Positions 26,015-34,415 of a stretch of 36,269 nucleotides of DNA are shown here, one piece after another. A program made the position numbers and the translations under genes. The stretch comes from Seohaeicola saemankumensis (GTDB lineage: Bacteria; Pseudomonadota; Alphaproteobacteria; Rhodobacterales; Rhodobacteraceae): NCBI RefSeq assembly GCF_020171285.1, contig NZ_JAIUZI010000024.1, forward strand, positions 1 to 36,269, written 5' to 3'. How positions within the stretch are numbered: the first letter of the stretch is position 1; every line of letters starts with the position of its first letter. The notes beneath the pieces were generated by a model. That model was given only the letters and a program-made list of their open reading frames with translations, did no database searches and was not told the origin of the DNA.

Positions 26015-27625
26015 TCAGGCAAAGGCAAGCGGATCGATGACAATGTCCGTCGTGGCAAACTGGCTGTTGGTCAGCGAAATCGTTCCCAGCACGGCGCTGG
26101 TGACCGCATCCGTCAGCGTAAGCTCGATCTGCGAGGTCCCGGTGTTGAAGCGGATTGAATAGTCCATGCCGCTGTTCAGAACGATCTGGTCGCCATCGGC
26201 GCCGTTAAAGTTCTGGATCTGGTCGGCGCCAAAGCTGGCGCGGTCGAACAGGAACGTATCGGTGTCCGAACCGGCCCTGTAGACGTCATCGCCCGCGCCG
26301 CCGATATAGCGGTTGTCGCCAGAGCCGCCGCTGAGATAATCGTTGCCGTTGCCGCCGTTCAGAACGTCATTCCCGCTGTCGCCAAACAGACGGTCCGCAC
26401 CGCCGCCGCCGATCAGGCGGTCCCGGCCATAGCCGCCCATCAGCGTGTCGTCGCCCTGCTGCCCGATCAGCGTGTCGTCGCCATCGTCGCCATAGAGCGT
26501 ATCGTCGCCGCTGCCGCCATCCAGAATGTCATTGCCATAGCCGCCCGACAGGCGATCGTTTCCGCCACTGCCGAACAACCGGTCGTTGTCATATTCGCCA
26601 TACAGGAAATCGGCACCGCCGCCACCGGCCAGCCGGTCGTTGCCGCTGCCGCCATAGAGGTAGTCGCTGCCGCTTTCGCCAAACAGACCGTCGGCTCCCT
26701 GTCCGCCATACAGCCGGTCGTTGTCCTCGTTGCCATACAGGGTGTCATCGTTTTCACCGCCGTGCAGCGTATCGTCGCCCGTACCGCCCAGCAGGGTATC
26801 GCGCCCCTGATCGCCGTATAGCCGGTCATCTCCGGCGTTGCCCCTGAGCCGGTCGTTTCCATAAGATCCGTAAAGCGTGTCGTTACCGCCGCCCCCGACA
26901 AGCCGGTCGCCGCCGTCGCCGCCATGCAGCGTATCGTTCCCGGATTCACCATAGAGCGTATCGTTGCCGCTGCCGCCACTCAGCGAATCGTGGCCTGCGC
27001 CGCCGTACAGCGTGTCGTTCCCATGGTTGCCGTGACCGTGGTCATTCCCCGCGCCCAGCAGCAAGGTGTCGTTCAGGTCCCGGCCGCTGACATCGTCGTC
27101 GTTTTCCGTGCCAAAGTAATAGGATCTTCCGTCCCGCAGGTAATAGGTCAGCCAGTGCGCGAGCTGCCCAAGGGTGGCGTTGGCGTCGCCGTCTTCGTTG
27201 TAGACGCGCCCGTTCTCGATTTCGAACCCGATATGATAAATGCCGTCGAACACGGTATTGATCAGGTTCTTGTCTTCCAGCGTCCGGTTCCCGCCATCGT
27301 TCTGAACCAGGTGATAGCCGGTTTCCGACCCGTTTTCGTCATCGCCATGCCAGTCGACAAAATCGGCATAGCGCTGGGTGTGGCCGGCATCGCGAATGTA
27401 GGCGTTGATGGCCACGACGTCGTCAATATCGATCTTGCCGTCGCGGAACAGATTGCCATCGTCAATGGCGGCGACAATCAGGGCGTTGAGGTGATTGGCG
27501 GCCTGGGCGCCGGCCTGGATATCGGCGTTCGAAATGTTCCGCTTCAGTCCCGGGTTGTTCAGAATTTCGGTTACGATCGCATCCAGCCCCGTGTCGGTTG
27601 TCCCCCCGGTCAGTTTCGTTCCCAC
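26015..27625 (-). CDS. RTX-type calcium-binding repeat protein
   Basis: The 536-residue product has an N-terminal unique part (1-190), then 29 consecutive GGxGxDxUx nonapeptides (about 191-451) and a C-terminal beta-rich end (452-536) ending 'TDIVIDPLAFA'. Such proteins lack a signal peptide and leave through a type I system by a C-terminal signal; none of those genes is nearby. The N-terminal part holds a dockerin/EF-hand-like loop 'DGNLFRDGKIDIDDVVAINA' and 'DGIYHIGFEIENGRVYNEDG'. From memory I associate similar regions with haem-peroxidase-type RTX proteins of roseobacters, but no peroxidase domain is present. GTG 27625 is chosen because AGAGAGGAC lies just upstream; ATG 27676 is an alternative. 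Confidence 0.88.
   Translation of the reverse strand: MGTKLTGGTTDTGLDAIVTEILNNPGLKRNISNADIQAGAQAANHLNALIVAAIDDGNLFRDGKIDIDDVVAINAYIRDAGHTQRYADFVDWHGDDENGSETGYHLVQNDGGNRTLEDKNLINTVFDGIYHIGFEIENGRVYNEDGDANATLGQLAHWLTYYLRDGRSYYFGTENDDDVSGRDLNDTLLLGAGNDHGHGNHGNDTLYGGAGHDSLSGGSGNDTLYGESGNDTLHGGDGGDRLVGGGGNDTLYGSYGNDRLRGNAGDDRLYGDQGRDTLLGGTGDDTLHGGENDDTLYGNEDNDRLYGGQGADGLFGESGSDYLYGGSGNDRLAGGGGADFLYGEYDNDRLFGSGGNDRLSGGYGNDILDGGSGDDTLYGDDGDDTLIGQQGDDTLMGGYGRDRLIGGGGADRLFGDSGNDVLNGGNGNDYLSGGSGDNRYIGGAGDDVYRAGSDTDTFLFDRASFGADQIQNFNGADGDQIVLNSGMDYSIRFNTGTSQIELTLTDAVTSAVLGTISLTNSQFATTDIVIDPLAFA
26273..27055 (-). repeat. RTX nonapeptide repeat array (29 units)
   Basis: Twenty-nine nine-residue units follow without a break or frame slip, from GAGNDHGHG to GAGDDVYRA, so the DNA has a 27-base period. 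They should form a calcium-loaded parallel beta-roll. Confidence 0.9.
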
Positions 27626-27979
27626 GTCGATGTCCTCTCTACAAATACAAGTGTGCAGCGCCGCACGCGCATGCATCGTCAAAGCGGAATGTGTTCTCGG
27701 GATTGCGGCGAAATTCCAAGGATATTGTGTCAGAACCGTGAAGTCGGACGGCATAGGCAGGTCCCCGCCGGATCGTCCTGAGGCTGGCTTCGGTGGCACA
27801 GATACCGTGCGCGCGACAGACGCCATTCATCCGGCCGACCCGTCCCCCAGATCCAGCCCGAGACCACCGCCCGCCAGTCCGCCCCCGCGCCCAGACACCT
27901 GACCTGTCACATTTGCGGCCCCCGATCCGTCATCAAGAGCACGGACAGTCATTTCCAATAACAGGAGAGATCGAAAGAC
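27626..27979. other. Divergent intergenic region, RTX gene and hydrolase
   Basis: These 354 bases must hold both promoters. The RTX reading frame stays open upstream to 27826, but its codon content there is unlike the gene. The hydrolase side has an AGGAGAGA ribosome site. I see no strong palindrome or gene. Confidence 0.5.
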
Positions 27980-28879
27980 ATGCGAAACCACCTTATCGCG
28001 GCGCTGACCGCGCTCGCCACCCTGACCCACACCGCGCCCGCCCGTGCCGAGGCGCCGGCGTCGGTCTTTGATGTGCTGGCGTCCTACTACCGCACCGACC
28101 CGATGCCGCTCGAATCCCGCATCCTGCCCGAAGCGACATCAGAGCTGTCACGAACCTTTACTGTCGAGTTTCGCGGCTTTGACCGTGAATGGGTCACCGG
28201 GCGGCTGGCGCTTCCGGTCGGCGTCGCCAATCCGCCGGTGGTGATCGCCGTGCACGGCATCACCCAATCCGCCGATCAATGGTGGCGCATGACAGGGCCC
28301 TATTCCTTTCCGGCGTATCACCGGCAGGCGCTATTGGAAAACGGCGTGGCGGTTCTGGCCATCGACGCGCGGAACCACGGCGCCCGGATCGAGACCAAGG
28401 ATTTCCCCTCCGCCTATGCCTACCTCGAAAACGGCTACTTTGATGCCGCGTTCAAGATGATCGCGGAAACCGCGCTCGACGTGCGCCGCGCCATCGACTT
28501 TCTCGAAACGCAGGACACAGTCGACGCCACGCGGCTGGGATACGTCGGGTTCTCGCTGGGGGCGCATGTCGGCTGGCTGGCCACGGCCACCGATGACCGG
28601 ATCACCCGCAGCCTGCTGATGGGCATGCCGATCATCCCGGCACCGGGCGGCATGGCGCCCCGGTTCACCGAACAGCAGCTGTATCTTGACGGGCTGACCG
28701 ATCGGCCGCTGCGCCTGCTCGCCGCGCGCGAGGACACGTTCTACAGCATGGAACAGGTGCATCAGTTGTTCGACGCGATCCCGTCGCAGGCCAAGGAACT
28801 GATCGAGATCGACGGTCCCCACGACATGCCACCGGAAACCGCCCGCCACTCGGTGGAGTTTCTCGCGGCCCACCTCTGA
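27980..28879 (+). CDS. Secreted alpha/beta hydrolase
   Basis: The 299-residue product has a signal peptide (MRNHLIAALTALATLTHTAP, cleavage near 'ARA-EAP'). The alpha/beta-hydrolase core shows 'VVIAVHGITQSADQWW' (oxyanion region), the nucleophile elbow 'GYVGFSLGAH' (GxSxG, Ser near residue 191), a likely acid in 'LLAAREDTFYSMEQ' and the catalytic His in 'EIDGPHDMPP'. Esterase or dienelactone-hydrolase-like activity in the periplasm is probable; the substrate is unknown. AGGAGAGA precedes the start. A stem-loop follows the stop. Confidence 0.88.
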   Translation: MRNHLIAALTALATLTHTAPARAEAPASVFDVLASYYRTDPMPLESRILPEATSELSRTFTVEFRGFDREWVTGRLALPVGVANPPVVIAVHGITQSADQWWRMTGPYSFPAYHRQALLENGVAVLAIDARNHGARIETKDFPSAYAYLENGYFDAAFKMIAETALDVRRAIDFLETQDTVDATRLGYVGFSLGAHVGWLATATDDRITRSLLMGMPIIPAPGGMAPRFTEQQLYLDGLTDRPLRLLAAREDTFYSMEQVHQLFDAIPSQAKELIEIDGPHDMPPETARHSVEFLAAHL

Positions 28880-28890
28880 CCCGTCTACGG

Positions 28891-28917
28891 CCCCGCCTGA
28901 ACTCGCTTCGGGCGGGG
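28891..28917 (+). terminator. Stem-loop between hydrolase and small membrane protein gene
   Basis: CCCCGCCTGAA pairs with TTCGGGCGGGG over 11 positions (one T-G wobble) with a five-base loop. Only a short T-containing tail follows. It lies between convergent stops (28879 and 28919) and may serve both. Confidence 0.55.
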
Positions 28918-28918
28918 T

Positions 28919-29170
28919 CTATCCGGCCACCTGGTCGGCGGCCCCTGACGGGGCGTCGGGTTTGGGTTCTGCGAACAACCGCATGCCGTGACTCTCCATC
29001 AATAGCCCCAGCGCCAGCGCGCACAGCATCAGGGCACACAGGCTGACCCCCAGCGACCGTATCGCGCTCATGCGCGACCGAAACGGGCGCATCGGCTTTC
29101 TGATCGAAATCAGGGAAAATACCGCCCACAGAAGCAGGCCCAGAGAAACGATGGCGATACCGGTTTCCAT
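28919..29170 (-). CDS. Small membrane protein of unknown function
   Basis: The 83-residue product has two predicted transmembrane helices, at about 3-22 ('GIAIVSLGLLLWAVFSLISI') and 38-57 ('LGVSLCALMLCALALGLLME'), with a basic loop between ('RKPMRPFRSRMSAIR') and a polar C-terminus. ATG 29170 has AAAGG about ten bases upstream; a frame open to 29275 is less likely. It resembles no family I can name. The GTACAAAACG pair lies about 185 bases upstream. Confidence 0.65.
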   Translation of the reverse strand: METGIAIVSLGLLLWAVFSLISIRKPMRPFRSRMSAIRSLGVSLCALMLCALALGLLMESHGMRLFAEPKPDAPSGAADQVAG

Positions 29171-29353
29171 AAAAGTCGCACCTTTCAAATCAACGCTTCC
29201 GATCCTGCAATTCGGATTGGGCGACTTTGGGGCAACAGCGCGATAAACCACGGCACTTGACGCGAGGTCATTCAAGCTTGCCTACCGAATGGGCAGGGCG
29301 CGGCAACAGCAGGAAAACCGGGGCGGCCCGGGGGAATCCGGGCCGAAAAGTTT

Positions 29354-29395
29354 GTACAAAACGGCACATGCCCGGTTTCGCAGCGGTACAAAACG
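29354..29395. repeat. GTACAAAACG pair, 32-bp spacing, copy 2
   Basis: GTACAAAACG at 29354-29363 and 29386-29395, again 32 bases apart start to start. The intervening 22 bases differ from copy 1. The second 10-mer falls in the loop of a CCGGTTT / AAACCGG stem (29372-29406). Confidence 0.7.
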
Positions 29396-29414
29396 GTCAA
29401 AACCGGGCGCCAGA

Positions 29415-29855
29415 CTATTCGCCCAGGGCTTCTTTCACGATGCCGTCGAGCAGTTGTTGCACTTGCTGCATCGGACCTTCGGGAAACTGCCGGTACCCCA
29501 CGATCACCTCGCCGGGTGCATCGGCCAGCTCGGCGACAAAGATATCATACGGGCAAAAAACGATATTCATCGGATCGGCTTCCATGACCTGCCGCGATAT
29601 CGTAGCCGAGCAAAAGGAATAGACGTCCGCCACCGTGAACAGCACCTTGTCCGATCCCACATCGGTGCGGGTCCGTTCCAGCATTTCGCCCACATGACTG
29701 ACGTGATCCACCACCAGCCCGGCCCCGACAATCGCGCTTTCGATTCCGAATGCGACGTCATCGAATGACTCGCTGGTGGTATAGGTCACCATGTCGTCGG
29801 CAGCAGCCGCGGTCGCGCCAAGGGCCACTGCGGCCGCCAGAACAAAATGTCTCAT
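29415..29855 (-). CDS. DUF302 family periplasmic protein
   Basis: The 146-residue product starts at ATG 29855 (GGGAGAA site) with a signal peptide (MRHFVLAAAVALGATAAAA). The mature part follows the DUF302 pattern: 'YTTSESFDDVAFGIESAIVG' at the start, 'HVSHVGEMLERTRTDVG' in the middle, then 'MNIVFCPYDIFVAELADAPG' and 'VIVGYRQFPEGP'. DUF302 domains form a small alpha/beta fold and have no settled function. It is divergent from the FMN glutamate-synthase-like gene (113 bases). Confidence 0.85.
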   Translation of the reverse strand: MRHFVLAAAVALGATAAAADDMVTYTTSESFDDVAFGIESAIVGAGLVVDHVSHVGEMLERTRTDVGSDKVLFTVADVYSFCSATISRQVMEADPMNIVFCPYDIFVAELADAPGEVIVGYRQFPEGPMQQVQQLLDGIVKEALGE

Positions 29856-29968
29856 TGGAGTTCTCCCAAAAAAAGCATGCGCGGCCTCTCCGCCTCGCCT
29901 ATCGTGCATAATGTTAGCCCCTTGGACATAACGCGCTTTGCGCCAAATCAACACATCGGAGTTTATGC

Positions 29969-31471
29969 ATGGGTTTCGCGGTTAACGCGCTCGAGATATT
30001 GGCGCTGGTCTTTGTGGCGATTATCGGAACGCTGGTCTTGATGGGGGTTCTGTTCTTTTTTGTCGACCGGTTCCAGACCTCGGACGCGATCCGGCGAAAC
30101 TATCCGGTTATCGGGCGATTCCGGCATATTTTCAGTGAGTTGGGAGAGTTCTTTCGGCAATATTTCTTTGCCATGGACCGCGAAGAGCTGCCGTTTAACC
30201 GGGCCCAGCGGGACTGGGTCGGGCGCGCGTCGGCGGGCAAGAGCAACACGGTGGCCTTCGGGTCGACCCGAAACCTGAATGTTCCCGGAACACCGATTTT
30301 CGTCAATGCGCCGTTCCCGCCGTTGAACGACCAATATGCCCGAACCGAACCGATGTTGATCGGCCCGACCGCACGGACCCCCTTTGTCGCGCCGTCGTTC
30401 TTCAACATATCCGGGATGAGCTATGGCGCGATTTCGAAACCGGCGGTGCAGGCGCTGAGCCGGGGCGCCAAAGAAGCCGGCGTCTGGCTGAACACCGGCG
30501 AAGGCGCATTGAGCCCGTTTCACCTGGAAGGCGGTTGCGACATCGTGTTTCAGATCGGCACGGCCAAGTACGGAGTGCGCGATCAGGAGGGCAACCTCAG
30601 CGACGCCAAGCTGCGCGAAGTCGCAGCGCACGACGCCGTCCGAATGTTCGAGATAAAGCTGTCGCAAGGGGCCAAACCCGGCAAGGGCGGCATTCTGCCC
30701 GGCGCCAAGATCAACGAGGAAATCGCCCGGATTCGGGGCATCGAGATGGGCAAGGACAGCATTTCCCCCAACCGGCACAAGGAAATCCGCAGCTTTGACG
30801 ACCTGCTCGATATGGTCATCCACATTCGCGAAGTGACCGGGAAACCGGTCGGCATCAAGACCGTGGTCGGCAGCGAAGAGGTCATGCGCGAGATGTTCGA
30901 TGTGATCGCCGCGCGGGGCTCTGACGCCGCCCCGGACTTTATCACGCTGGATGGCGGCGAAGGCGGCACCGGCGCCGCCCCGATGCCGCTGATTGACCTG
31001 GTCGGCATGTCGGTGCGCGAAGCGCTGCCGGTGGTGGCGAACATCCGCGATGAACATGGTCTCAAGGAGCGTATCCGGCTGATTGCCAGCGGCAAGCTGA
31101 TCAATCCCGGCGATGTCGCCTGGGCACTGGCGGCCGGTGCGGATTTTGTCGCATCGGCGCGCGGGTTCATGTTTGCGCTGGGCTGTATCCAGGCATTGAA
31201 ATGCAACAAGAACACCTGCCCGACCGGCATCACGACCCATGATCCGCGATTCCAGAAAGGTCTGGTCGTGGAAGATAAATACGCGCGCGTTGCCCGCTAC
31301 GCGAAAGAGATCATTCACGAGGTCGAAACGATCGCGCATTCCGTCGGCGTGGCCGAGCCACGCCTCATGCGCCGCCGGCATATGCGGATCATGCAGTCGA
31401 ACGGGATCAGTATCCCGATGAATGAAATCCTGCCCAGCTATCAGCCGCCCGCCAGCCCGGCCGACGATTAG
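29969..31471 (+). CDS. Membrane-anchored FMN-dependent glutamate-synthase-like protein
   Basis: The 500-residue product has an N-terminal transmembrane helix (about 8-30, 'ILALVFVAIIGTLVLMGVLF') followed by the FMN-binding alpha/beta barrel of glutamate synthase: 'SGMSYGAISKPAVQALSRGA', 'FEIKLSQGAKPGKGGILPGA', 'LDGGEGGTGAAPMPLIDLVG' and the cysteine cluster 'CIQALKCNKNTCPTG' that binds a 3Fe-4S centre in GltB. It lacks the glutaminase, central and C-terminal helix domains of bacterial GltB (about 1500 residues). Stand-alone proteins of this kind are widespread but poorly understood; electron or amine donor is unknown. Its TAG stop overlaps the TAA of the convergent methyltransferase. Confidence 0.9.
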   Translation: MGFAVNALEILALVFVAIIGTLVLMGVLFFFVDRFQTSDAIRRNYPVIGRFRHIFSELGEFFRQYFFAMDREELPFNRAQRDWVGRASAGKSNTVAFGSTRNLNVPGTPIFVNAPFPPLNDQYARTEPMLIGPTARTPFVAPSFFNISGMSYGAISKPAVQALSRGAKEAGVWLNTGEGALSPFHLEGGCDIVFQIGTAKYGVRDQEGNLSDAKLREVAAHDAVRMFEIKLSQGAKPGKGGILPGAKINEEIARIRGIEMGKDSISPNRHKEIRSFDDLLDMVIHIREVTGKPVGIKTVVGSEEVMREMFDVIAARGSDAAPDFITLDGGEGGTGAAPMPLIDLVGMSVREALPVVANIRDEHGLKERIRLIASGKLINPGDVAWALAAGADFVASARGFMFALGCIQALKCNKNTCPTGITTHDPRFQKGLVVEDKYARVARYAKEIIHEVETIAHSVGVAEPRLMRRRHMRIMQSNGISIPMNEILPSYQPPASPADD

Positions 31472-32481
31472 GTGGCGGGACGCCGGGCGCTGGCCAGTTT
31501 GGTCATGCCCGGTATCAGCGGGGCAGAAGCGATGGCCGTGAAACCGGCGGCGCCGATGGCGCGTGTCAGCCAGGCATCGTCCAGCGACCGGGCTTCGGGT
31601 GTGAAGGCGGTGTGCTGCAGTTGCCAGAGTGCGGTGTTCTTGGGGCCGCGATGATCGGCGTCGACCACAAAGTCGTGGATCAGCAGCCGGCCACCGGGGG
31701 CCAGGTGATCGAACGCGCGTGTGATCAGCCCCTGGTGCGTATGATCAGGGACGCCCGAGAACAGGTAGGACATCATGATGACGTCCTGGTTGCCGGGCCA
31801 GCCCGCACTGAGCGCGTCGCCCTCTCGGTAGGTGATCCTGTCTGCGAGGCCGGCATCGGCGATGTAGCCCCGTCCGACCGCCGCCACGTTCGGAAAATCC
31901 ACGATTGTCGCCTGCAGTTTTGGGTTTGCCTTGCACAACGTGATCGCAAAGGCGCCGGTGCCGCCGCCGACATCAAGAAGGGTCCGGGCGTCGCCTAGGT
32001 CGATCTGCCGGGCCAGGGTCCGGGCGGGGCCAAGAGAACCGGCATGCTGGCTTTCTGAATACAGCCGCGCCTGGTCGGGGTCCGAGAACCAGTCGGCATA
32101 GCTGGCGGTGTCATCCTCGGTCAGTGCGCCCTTCAGGGCAGGCTCGATCTGGTCCATGAGGGGATACATCTGTTGACCGACCTGAAGACGCAGGTAGTCG
32201 CCAAAGTCATACTTGGCCCCCTTGACCAGAAAGGCCTCGGCCGCAGGCGAATTGAAGTGGCGGCCATTTTCGTCAACTCCGGTCAGACCCATGGCGTTCA
32301 GGGCGGTCATCAGGGTGGCGCATCTTTCAGGCGGCAATTCCCCCAGCCTCGCCAGGGTCAGGGTGTCGAGCGGACCGTCGCCGAGGTGCGAAAAGATCCC
32401 GAACTCCAATGCCGCGAACAGGGCCTTGGATCCCATATATGCGAATGCGATTTCCGAGACCTGTTCGGCTTCTGTCAGCAC
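31468..32481 (-). CDS. SAM-dependent O-methyltransferase (acetylserotonin/CrtF/BchU type)
   Basis: The 337-residue product has an N-terminal dimerisation/winged-helix part ('SEIAFAYMGSKALFAALEFG', about 5-90) and a Rossmann methyltransferase domain. Motif I is 'LLDVGGGTGAFAITLC' near residue 173, then 'IVDFPNVA', 'GDALSAGWPGNQDVIMMSYL' and 'LIHDFVVD'. The group includes plant-type O-methyltransferases, CrtF and the bacteriochlorophyll enzyme BchU; no pigment genes are near, so the substrate is open. The start is GTG 32481 with CGGAGAA upstream; no in-frame ATG fits. The stop codon overlaps that of the FMN protein gene. Confidence 0.88.
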   Translation of the reverse strand: MLTEAEQVSEIAFAYMGSKALFAALEFGIFSHLGDGPLDTLTLARLGELPPERCATLMTALNAMGLTGVDENGRHFNSPAAEAFLVKGAKYDFGDYLRLQVGQQMYPLMDQIEPALKGALTEDDTASYADWFSDPDQARLYSESQHAGSLGPARTLARQIDLGDARTLLDVGGGTGAFAITLCKANPKLQATIVDFPNVAAVGRGYIADAGLADRITYREGDALSAGWPGNQDVIMMSYLFSGVPDHTHQGLITRAFDHLAPGGRLLIHDFVVDADHRGPKNTALWQLQHTAFTPEARSLDDAWLTRAIGAAGFTAIASAPLIPGMTKLASARRPAT

Positions 32482-32556
32482 AGCCCGTATTCTCCGTTTT
32501 GCTGTCGAATGGCCTGGGCAACGGTATCGGTGCGAGGGCCGGGTACAACGGGAAGA

Positions 32557-32600
32557 GGTCAAAAAACGACATTTGTTGGCGAAACTGTCGTTTCCTGACC
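32557..32600 (-). terminator. Long inverted repeat, terminator or operator, between secreted pair and methyltransferase
   Basis: GGTCA-AA-AAACGACA (32557-32571) mirrors TGTCGTTT-CC-TGACC (32586-32600) around a 14-base centre: 13 paired positions with one 2-base internal mismatch. On the minus strand the inner stem runs into TTTTTT, as in an intrinsic terminator for the upstream secreted-protein genes. It is also about 75 bases before the methyltransferase start and could be its operator. Confidence 0.6.
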
Positions 32601-32650
32601 ATTTCTTGGGCGGCTATTGCGCTGGCTTCGGTCGCAATGTCGACAGGGGG

Positions 32651-33412
32651 TCAAGGCCGGGGAGGTAGAACGCCTCGGTGTTGCAAGGCGTTCAGCAGGG
32701 CCACGATCGCGGCAGGGCTGACATCTATATGCCCCTCGAGATAGGCGCCAAGATAGCCCGCCCCGATGTCCTTGGTCCCCCCCTTTTGCAGCCTTGCGTC
32801 GAGCGCCTGCAGTTCCGGCGGGAAGTCCGGACAGATCGGCACGCGCGACAGGATTTCGGCAGCCGCTTCGGAAACGGCGCGAGCCCGCTCCAGCACTTCC
32901 TCTTCCAAGTCCAGGTCGACGGCCGTGGGGCGGTCCGGTGTCAGGGCGACCTGATCGACGCGCATGAACAGGCACTGATCCTCCAACACGGCGGCAGCGG
33001 TCAGTTCCAGCGTCAGACCCTGCTGATAAATCGCGGAACCACGCGTGGCCGGATCGGTGCGCAGTCCTTCGCATTCATATAGTGCGGCAGAGATTCTGCC
33101 GCTGAGGTCGAGCGCATCAAGTCTGGCGCTGACGCGCTCCATTCCCAGTTCCAGATGCGCCCGGCAGGTCTGGTTCAGATCCAGCGACAGCATTTCGGGC
33201 AACGCGGCCTGAAAATGGCGCAGGTCTGCGTGGGTCTGAAAACCGACGCGACTGGGTCCGACTTCAGACAAGGTGATCCGGGCGGAGTAGGGGATTTCGT
33301 TCGTTTCGGTCCTGAGCACGGAGGCCACGGAAAACGAAACATCCCGCGCGACGGCGGGTCCGGCGCATAGGCATATCAGCCCCAGGGCGCGGGCGAGCGA
33401 TAAAAGCATCAA
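32651..33412 (-). CDS. Secreted protein of unknown function, paralogue B
   Basis: The 253-residue product has a signal peptide (MMLLSLARALGLICLCAGPA, cleavage near 'VA-RDV'). It is a paralogue of the preceding gene product: shared 'PYSA.I', 'GP(S/T)R.G', 'LP..LS..L..TC', 'QCL..R', 'E(I/V)LSR.PICP..P.EL..LD.R', 'GG(T)..(I/L)G' and a C-terminal 'GAYL.G.IDVS'. Cys83, Cys114, Cys147 and Cys194 match the other protein with the same spacings (31, 33, 47). Two disulfides are likely. I recognise no family. ATG 33412 overlaps the upstream stop by 4 bases, so both proteins are made together. Confidence 0.85.
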   Translation of the reverse strand: MMLLSLARALGLICLCAGPAVARDVSFSVASVLRTETNEIPYSARITLSEVGPSRVGFQTHADLRHFQAALPEMLSLDLNQTCRAHLELGMERVSARLDALDLSGRISAALYECEGLRTDPATRGSAIYQQGLTLELTAAAVLEDQCLFMRVDQVALTPDRPTAVDLDLEEEVLERARAVSEAAAEILSRVPICPDFPPELQALDARLQKGGTKDIGAGYLGAYLEGHIDVSPAAIVALLNALQHRGVLPPRP

Positions 33413-34203
33413 TCGACACCCTCTAGCAGGTCACGTTCGATCATCACTTCGACCAGGTCCAACAGGGTGGCGGCGCTGACATCGATTGATCCGTCCAGAT
33501 AGGCACCAACCCCGCCCTTGCCCAATTCGGTAGTGCCCCCGCCGAAAAACCTGGGGTCGAGCCCGGCCAGCTCTTGCGGCAGTTCCGGGCAGATCGGGTG
33601 TCTTGACAGGACTTCATTTCCCCGGGTCAGCACCAGGTCCTGCGCCTTGTCATCCAGCCCGGTCAGATCGGCAATATCGCCGATCAAGCCGGCCAGATCG
33701 GCATCCAGATCTGTCATCCGCAGGTGCAGACATTGCCCCCGAACCACCGCCTCGGCGCTGGCGGCAACGTTCAGGTTCTGGCCCAGGGCCAGCGGCCCAC
33801 GGAAGTGCACCTTTGGGTCCGAGGTGTTGCAGGTAAAGAGCTTGGCCTGAAACTGCCCGCGCAATGTGACCGATGAACCGCTTGCGCCTGCATCGGCAAC
33901 GGCCACCGCGTATTTTTGGTTGCAGGTCTCGTCCAGCACCGTTGACAGCAATCCCGGCGCATTGCGTTGCATGTCCCGCAGGTCCAGCAATACGCGAATG
34001 CCCAGCCGGGTCGGCCCGCGCGGGGTGACGTCCACAATGGCAGAGTAGGGGAGGGGCACGCCGCGAACAGCGACGCTGCGGATGAACTGCGTCCGGAAAC
34101 CGTCAGCTTGGGCCGGAAGAGCCCGCACAAACAGTGGCATCAGGCCGAAGAGGGCCAGCATCAAAGCCCGCAGGCAAGAAGATGAGAAAAATCCGCACCG
34201 CAT
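33409..34203 (-). CDS. Secreted protein of unknown function, paralogue A
   Basis: The 264-residue product begins MRCGFFSSSCLRALMLALFG and has a signal peptide of about 33 residues (cleavage near 'AQA-DGF'). Cys94, Cys125, Cys158 and Cys205 line up with paralogue B. The signal peptide has two further cysteines. The segment 'RGNEVLSRHPICPELPQELA' and the C-terminus 'GKGGVGAYLDGSIDVSAATL' are the best conserved parts. ATG 34203 is chosen for the signal peptide; an open frame to 34239 adds only non-typical residues. It is first in the two-gene unit and divergent from msrP across 212 bases, suggesting a periplasmic or envelope function under shared conditions. Confidence 0.85.
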   Translation of the reverse strand: MRCGFFSSSCLRALMLALFGLMPLFVRALPAQADGFRTQFIRSVAVRGVPLPYSAIVDVTPRGPTRLGIRVLLDLRDMQRNAPGLLSTVLDETCNQKYAVAVADAGASGSSVTLRGQFQAKLFTCNTSDPKVHFRGPLALGQNLNVAASAEAVVRGQCLHLRMTDLDADLAGLIGDIADLTGLDDKAQDLVLTRGNEVLSRHPICPELPQELAGLDPRFFGGGTTELGKGGVGAYLDGSIDVSAATLLDLVEVMIERDLLEGVD

Positions 34204-34415
34204 TATACCAGTTCCCGCTATGCCCGGACGGGCGACCAATCACTTTCCGGCATTATGCCCGCACTGAACGATTTAGAAAGACCGAGCAGGGGGTGGGGCC
34301 GGTTTCTGTAAGAAAGCCCACGGGCATTTGACCGGACGTGCGCTTGATCTTGAGCGCCGTGCGACCCATCCTTTCGGCAGAGGGTGACCGCCCCGCTTTG
34401 ACAAAGGAAGAGATG

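Noticed and set aside
26273..27055. 27-base periodic DNA that could be mistaken for a CRISPR or minisatellite
   Set aside because: The period is one RTX nonapeptide, the frame is kept throughout, there are no spacers, and no cas genes are present.
27626..27826. Starting the RTX protein at the most upstream open codon (27826)
   Set aside because: The added 67 residues have no RTX or signal character, and the GTG at 27625 has a good ribosome site.
31468..32481. Naming the methyltransferase crtF or bchU
   Set aside because: The family includes both, but no carotenoid or bacteriochlorophyll genes are present, and the substrate cannot be read from the sequence.
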